IMG/VR virus record: IMGVR_UViG_3300033996_000612
Span: 1 to 26,833 of that record
DNA length: 26,833 nucleotides
Source of the DNA: a virus
Reading direction: 5' to 3' (one strand)
Both the position numbers and the translations under genes were made by a program. The notes below the pieces were generated by a model. That model was not told the DNA's origin and ran no database searches. It saw only the letters and a list, made by a program, of their open reading frames with translations. Position 1 is the stretch's first letter; every line of letters starts with the position of its first letter. Shown here in pieces: positions 23,092 to 26,833 of this stretch.

Positions 23092-24864
23092 ATGAATGAA
23101 AGCCCAGATTACCTGTCTATACCGTGGCGTACAAAAGACCGCTTTCTCATCGAAGCCGAAATGGTTCGTCGCGGCGGTTACATAATGTCCGGTGGCGTCA
23201 AGTACGGATGTGGGAAATATCATCACTTCAAAGCGGCCATGACGGCGCTTTGGCCTCACTTCGATTGGCACATCTGGTCTGACCTGCTAATCAAGACTTT
23301 CGCGGAAAATCAAGAGGTTGGAATCATGGGCCCAGGATCATCTGGCAAGACCTACACCTCCGCAGCTTTCGGGCTTTGTACGTTCTACATCTACCCGACT
23401 GGCACCTCAATCATCATGTCGTCAACGACGCGTGAGGGTCTCCAGCTGCGAATCTGGGGCTCGATCAAGGAGTTGCACAACAAGGCAAAGGCGCGGCGGG
23501 AGTGGCTTCCTGGGCGCGTTATCGAGAGCCGATTTATCCTGACCAGTTCTGACCAAGACGCCGAGGCGCAGGACTTCCGCGACGGAATCATTGGTGTAGC
23601 GTGCAAGGTCGGCGGCACGTTCGTTGGCCTCTCGAACTACGTCGGGCTCAAGAACGACCGAGTGATGCTGATTGCAGACGAGGCGTCTCTTATGAGCCGA
23701 GGGTTCCTCGATTCAGTCGCCAACCTTCGCAAGAATCCTGAGTTCAAGCTGATCGCGATGGGGAATCCCAAGGATCGCAACGACGCGCTTGGGGTTGTCT
23801 GTGAGCCGCACTCTACGATGGGCGGCTGGGAAGGCATTGAATACCTTGAGCAGACACGCACCTGGAGAACGCGGGCGCCAGGAGGGGTTGCTGTCCAGCT
23901 GTGCGGGTACGACACGCCGAACGCGAAGTTTCCGAAAGGAACCAATCCGTACCGAGGCATTATCACTCCGGAGCAGATTCAGGCGGACTTGGATTACTAC
24001 GGCCGAGATTCGTTGCAGTTCTCGATGATGAACCTCGGGCTGCTGCCCCGAGACGGCGGTACGCGGCGCGTGGTCACTATGTCGCTGTGTGAGCAGAACC
24101 AGGCGTTCGATGAAATCGTGTGGCAGGGCGCCGACAAGATCACGCGAATCATCGGGATCGACGCGGCGTACTCAGGCATCGGTGGTGACCGATGCGTTAT
24201 GATCGACCTTCAGTACGGCCCGGACAGCACTGGACGCATCGTGCTAGCATTTGCTGAGGCCCCGATCGTAATCCCTGTGACGGCCGTCAAAGCGCAGCAG
24301 GCGGAGGAGCAGATTGCCGAGTACGTGCTTCTCTACTGCAAGCAGCGCAACATCCCGCCTAATCAGGTGGGATTCGATTCCACTGGACGCGGCACGCTGA
24401 TGTCTGCGTTCGCCCGCCTGTGGTCACCCGAGGTGGTGCCGATCGAGTTTGGCGGTCGCCCGACAGATCGTCCTGTTCGCAAGGGTGATCCGAAGACTGA
24501 GCGTGAAGCCTACGGAAAGATGGTCACAGCCCTCTGGTATTCGTCGCGCCTGCTGATCGAATCCAAGCAGCTGAGGAAACTTCCCCGGGAAGTCGCCGAG
24601 GAAGGGTCAATGCGCGAATGGGGAATCTCCCGCACTGGTTTGATCGACGTGGAGCCCAAGCACAAAACCAAGGAACGCATGGGTCGATCCCCTGATTTAT
24701 GGGACTCTTTCGTGGTCGCACTCGAAATGGCTCGCAGAACGGGATTTGAGATTGCAGGCGGGCAAGGGGTTGGTATTGTCAAGCGACAGACACCAAAGTG
24801 GCTGACACGTCTGTCAGATAAGCGTCGCACGATGGATACTGAGCATTCGCTAACCTATTCCTAA
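23092..24864 (+). CDS. terL: Terminase large subunit
   Basis: A 590-residue packaging ATPase/nuclease that pumps DNA into the prohead and cuts it. The ATPase domain shows a Walker A motif MGPGSSGKT (79-87), Walker B VMLIADEAS (191-199, with D196 and E197), and a coupling motif LIAMGNP (220-226). The nuclease domain has D357 in RIIGIDAAYSG, D429 in VGFDSTGRG, and D535/D538 in GRSPDLWDS, the acidic triad position of an RNase H-like fold. The length is normal for TerL. An in-frame ATG at 23047 would add 15 residues and overlap the divergent gene start. The SSB gene follows four bases later. No small terminase subunit is seen in the window. Confidence 0.92.
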   Translation: MNESPDYLSIPWRTKDRFLIEAEMVRRGGYIMSGGVKYGCGKYHHFKAAMTALWPHFDWHIWSDLLIKTFAENQEVGIMGPGSSGKTYTSAAFGLCTFYIYPTGTSIIMSSTTREGLQLRIWGSIKELHNKAKARREWLPGRVIESRFILTSSDQDAEAQDFRDGIIGVACKVGGTFVGLSNYVGLKNDRVMLIADEASLMSRGFLDSVANLRKNPEFKLIAMGNPKDRNDALGVVCEPHSTMGGWEGIEYLEQTRTWRTRAPGGVAVQLCGYDTPNAKFPKGTNPYRGIITPEQIQADLDYYGRDSLQFSMMNLGLLPRDGGTRRVVTMSLCEQNQAFDEIVWQGADKITRIIGIDAAYSGIGGDRCVMIDLQYGPDSTGRIVLAFAEAPIVIPVTAVKAQQAEEQIAEYVLLYCKQRNIPPNQVGFDSTGRGTLMSAFARLWSPEVVPIEFGGRPTDRPVRKGDPKTEREAYGKMVTALWYSSRLLIESKQLRKLPREVAEEGSMREWGISRTGLIDVEPKHKTKERMGRSPDLWDSFVVALEMARRTGFEIAGGQGVGIVKRQTPKWLTRLSDKRRTMDTEHSLTYS

Positions 24865-24868
24865 CCTT

Positions 24869-25285
24869 ATGGCATCATTCAACAAAGTCATCCTGATCGG
24901 CAACCTCACCCGAGACGTAGAACTCAAGTACCTTCCGAAAGGGACTGCCGTTTGCAACCTGAGCTTGGCGGTCAATCGCCGCTGGAAGACCGAGGCTGGT
25001 GAGGAAAAGGAAGACGTGTACTTTGCTGAGTGCAAGGCGTTCGGTAAGCAGGCCGAGACGATCGCTCAATACGTCAAGAAAGGTCACCCGCTGTTGGTTG
25101 AGGGACGCCTGACCCGGGAAGAGTGGGACGACAAGAAGACCGGAGACAAGCGGTCTACCACGCGGATTATGATCGAAACCTTCCAGTTCCTTAAGGGACG
25201 TGATGAAGGTGACGCGCCGGCTCCGAGGGCTCAGGCCCCGGCCGCCCCGAAGCCTGATCTCGACGCCGATGATCTGCCGTTTTAA
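24869..25285 (+). CDS. ssb: Single-stranded DNA-binding protein
   Basis: A 138-residue SSB with the classical OB-fold sequence: MASFNKVILIGNLTRDVELKY, FSLAVNRRW-like LSLAVNRRWKT, EDVYFAECKAFGKQAETIAQYVKKGHPLLVEGRL, and the last strands ending near residue 108. A Pro/Ala linker follows. The acidic tip DADDLPF is the canonical C-terminal signal used to recruit replication and repair proteins. It protects single-stranded DNA and would cooperate with the RecE/RecT-like pair on the other strand. It sits between terminase and portal, an unusual place for a replication gene. Start chosen at the ATG four bases after the terminase stop. Confidence 0.92.
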   Translation: MASFNKVILIGNLTRDVELKYLPKGTAVCNLSLAVNRRWKTEAGEEKEDVYFAECKAFGKQAETIAQYVKKGHPLLVEGRLTREEWDDKKTGDKRSTTRIMIETFQFLKGRDEGDAPAPRAQAPAAPKPDLDADDLPF

Positions 25286-25297
25286 AAATCAGGCAGC

Positions 25298-25576
25298 ATG
25301 AATTACAACACGTTTCCAAACGGTGGATGGCAGTTCTACGAACCCGCAACCAAGTGGACCGCGCCAAACCCGATGAATTACGATTTTCATTCGATGGCGC
25401 GATTGATCCAGCAGCACAGGATTGCCAACCACCTTCCATCGTCATTTGAACAAGCGGTGAGTGATCTGGAAGCCTACACAAAAGCTCGTTTTCCCCAGCA
25501 AACAACAACTCAATCCACTCAAACCAATGCTCAACCAAGGGTATCAGGCTGTCGCTCGTGCGGTGGAAAGGGTTAA
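25298..25576 (+). CDS. Small phage protein with FPNGGWQFYEPATKW motif
   Basis: A 92-residue product. The N-terminus (FPNGGWQFYEPATKWTAPNP, then NYDFHSMARLIQQHRIANHL) resembles small phage proteins with a G-G-W-x-F-x-x-P-x-T-x-W motif followed by an IxxHRxAN helix. These are often encoded near terminase and portal genes. The C-terminus has a Ser/Thr/Gln-rich linker (PQQTTTQSTQTNAQP) and a short Cys pair (GCRSCGGKG) that could bind metal. Its end overlaps the next gene by about 50 bases in another frame. Function unknown; the position suggests a virion or packaging-related role. Confidence 0.7.
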   Translation: MNYNTFPNGGWQFYEPATKWTAPNPMNYDFHSMARLIQQHRIANHLPSSFEQAVSDLEAYTKARFPQQTTTQSTQTNAQPRVSGCRSCGGKG

Positions 25577-25919
25577 AAACACAGCGCAAGGCGTCAGGAT
25601 TCTTGCGGAATGGTTGGGCGATGGCGGTATTCCCGTTGATCGCTCAGTAGCGCAGCATCGTCTTGATACGTGTCTGCACTGCCTGCACAACAAACCTACC
25701 AAGCCAGACGCAATCGAGAAAACTGTCGCTGAGGTTATCATTGAGCAGGAGCAACTGCGCCACGACATGGCTATGATCCTTCAAGGTGAGTCTAATGCTG
25801 GCACCTGCGAAGTCTGCGGCTGCTACCTGAAGCTCAAGGTCTGGGTGCCATTGAGTTACCTAGGCGATCGTGAAATGCCTGATAAATGCTGGATTTCGCA
25901 GGAACGAAAAGCAATCTGA
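25527..25919 (+). CDS. Cysteine-rich phage protein upstream of portal
   Basis: Start at the ATG at 25527 (frame open to 25461, overlapping more of the previous gene). The 130-residue product has an N-terminal helix (NQGYQAVARAVERVKNTAQGVRILAEWLGDGG), then CLHCLHNKP at about 49-57. A charged helix (KTVAEVIIEQEQLRHDMAMILQG) follows, and then GTCEVCGCYLKLKVWVPLSYL with a final PDKCW. The two CxxC pairs and the extra cysteines look like zinc sites. Similar small proteins, with CxxC-x-N and CEVCGC-x-LKLKVW motifs, lie near portal genes in other phages. The role is not known. It is followed seven bases later by the portal gene. Confidence 0.7.
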   Translation: MLNQGYQAVARAVERVKNTAQGVRILAEWLGDGGIPVDRSVAQHRLDTCLHCLHNKPTKPDAIEKTVAEVIIEQEQLRHDMAMILQGESNAGTCEVCGCYLKLKVWVPLSYLGDREMPDKCWISQERKAI

Positions 25920-25926
25920 GATCAAT

Positions 25927-26833
25927 ATGAGTTTCAAAGAACCAAGTAGAGTCTGGAATGTTATTAGTGCGATGCTAGAGGCTGAACAGCCTCGTTCCCG
26001 CAATCGCGCTCGCATTAACGCTACCTTTAACGGTAATCCTCCATACAGCGAAGAGGAGGCTCGCGACAATAAGATCCAGACAAACGTCAACTTTCTGGAA
26101 GGTACGCGCATCATTCATGCGGCACGCCAGCAGTTTACGAACGCGTTCCTAAAGCCTCAGAATTACTTTTCTGTGGGCCTCGATACCGGCCCTCGGGATA
26201 AGCGCACTGAGTGGGGCAACATCATCACGAAGCAGTTGAACCGCGTGATGAAGCGGTCTCCGAAGTATTCCACGGTCTTGGAATCTCAGTTTGCTGCGAC
26301 GGTTCTTCACGGCATTGGGCCGGTGACGTGGCTGCGTGATCGTGAATGGTGCCCTTCGGCCCGTGGAACTGAAGACATTCTGGTTCCCACGAACACGCTG
26401 ACCACGATGGAGAATATGTCGCACTTCGCGATCTACACCTCCTTCACAGCTGCGGACCTAATCCGCATGACTCGCGGTGAGAACGTCGATCCCGGTTGGA
26501 ACCTGAAGCTGGTGAACGAACTGCTGGCTGCGATGATTCAGCGCGAGGCTACGAGTCTCCAGGTGAACGACTGGTCCGGCCAATACTTCCCTGAAAAGAT
26601 TGAGGAAGACTTCAAGGAGAACTCTGGTTACTGGGGCTCCGATGCGACTCCAGTGCTGCGGTGCTACGATTTCTACTTCCTAGACACGACCAGCGACGAT
26701 CCTTCCTGGCGCCGCCGCATCATCGTTGACCAGTACAACAGCGGCATCGGTAATATGCAGACCGCTGGCGAATGGCTCTTCAATGCCGGCGACCGCTGCT
26801 ACGGCCGGGATATCTTCGAGCTGATGCACATCC
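25927..26833 (+). CDS. Portal protein, 3'-partial
   Basis: The ATG at 25927 opens a frame that runs off the right edge (302 codons), so only the N-terminal part is present. The sequence MSFKEPSRVWNVISAML, then ARINATFNGNPPYSEEEARDN and KIQTNVNFLEGTRIIHAARQQFTNAF, matches the wing/N-terminal region of podovirus-type portal proteins, in which an N-N-F type segment precedes a helix. Later segments (ATVLHGIGPVTWLRD and FAIYTSFTAADLIRM) and beta-strand PVLRCYDFYFLDTTSDD fit the same family. Portals form the dodecameric DNA channel to which terminase docks. The position after terminase, SSB and two small genes supports this. Full length is expected to be several hundred residues more. Confidence 0.8.
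   Translation, partial: MSFKEPSRVWNVISAMLEAEQPRSRNRARINATFNGNPPYSEEEARDNKIQTNVNFLEGTRIIHAARQQFTNAFLKPQNYFSVGLDTGPRDKRTEWGNIITKQLNRVMKRSPKYSTVLESQFAATVLHGIGPVTWLRDREWCPSARGTEDILVPTNTLTTMENMSHFAIYTSFTAADLIRMTRGENVDPGWNLKLVNELLAAMIQREATSLQVNDWSGQYFPEKIEEDFKENSGYWGSDATPVLRCYDFYFLDTTSDDPSWRRRIIVDQYNSGIGNMQTAGEWLFNAGDRCYGRDIFELMHI

Larger units (their letters stand above)
1129..24248. repeat. Dispersed GCTAGC motif, 22 copies
   Basis: GCTAGC starts at 1129, 1323, 3698, 4400, 5347, 6202, 7126, 9259, 10159, 11062, 12192, 12859, 14095, 15070, 15726, 17262, 19034, 20462, 21774, 22426, 22948 and 24243. About seven would be expected by chance. Every copy lies inside a gene. Fifteen encode Leu-Ala, 14 of them as CTA GCA, and seven encode Ala-Ser. 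On the plus strand 17 copies read TGCTAGC, so the seven-base form GCTAGCA dominates the leftward coding strand. Only one of 21 gaps is below 500 bases. A dispersed recognition site for a DNA-binding protein, modification enzyme or packaging process is possible; none is identified. Confidence 0.6.

Noticed and set aside
1-26833. CRISPR arrays, tRNA genes, insertion sequences, integrase or attachment sites
   Set aside because: I looked for regularly spaced long repeats, cloverleaf-like sequences, transposase or recombinase motifs and found none I could support.

Overview
The window looks like part of a tailed double-stranded DNA bacteriophage genome, or a prophage of one. It has a terminase large subunit, the N-terminal half of a portal protein, a single-stranded DNA-binding protein, a RecE-like nuclease with a RecT-like annealing protein, and a run of tail and ejection genes. 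The tail set (propeller-like hub or nozzle protein, beta-helix tailspike, small adaptor proteins, putative ejection proteins) suggests short-tailed, podovirus-like architecture. I see no tape-measure gene, sheath, integrase, lysis gene or tRNA. The host cannot be fixed from the sequence. Base composition is moderately GC-rich, and several junctions carry clear GGAGG ribosome binding sites.

Layout: 1-214 is the end of a rightward HU-family gene, closed by a terminator at 251-285. From 23048 down to 284 everything reads leftward as one nearly gapless series: hub/stabilisation protein, tailspike, tail fibre, adaptor-like protein, cupin-like protein, two putative ejection proteins, a giant 2582-residue polyvalent-type virion protein (5256-13004), the RecT-like and RecE-like pair (3383-5211), then a dozen small genes (284-3399). 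Most of the small genes are coupled by 4-base ATGA or GTGA overlaps. Many are tiny helix-turn-helix, zinc-ribbon or coiled-coil proteins. At 23049-23091 transcription diverges. The rightward block is terminase, SSB, two small conserved-looking proteins and the portal protein, which runs off the window.

How it works together: terminase and portal form the packaging motor. The hub, tailspike, fibre and adaptor-like proteins build the tail. The two proteins at 13011-15159 and the giant protein are candidates for ejection into the host with the DNA. RecE/RecT-like proteins and SSB process and anneal DNA ends. The small leftward genes probably act on the host or on phage regulation.

The most unusual signals are: (1) the hexamer GCTAGC occurs 22 times, about three times chance expectation, spread with few short gaps, usually through the rare Leu codon CTA, and mostly as GCTAGCA on the leftward coding strand; (2) a 79-codon reading frame nested out of frame in a disordered linker of the giant gene, where the third-position GC signal moves from the main frame to the nested frame; (3) a knottin-like cysteine framework in a tail protein; and (4) a repeated beta-module shared between the tailspike and the hub protein.
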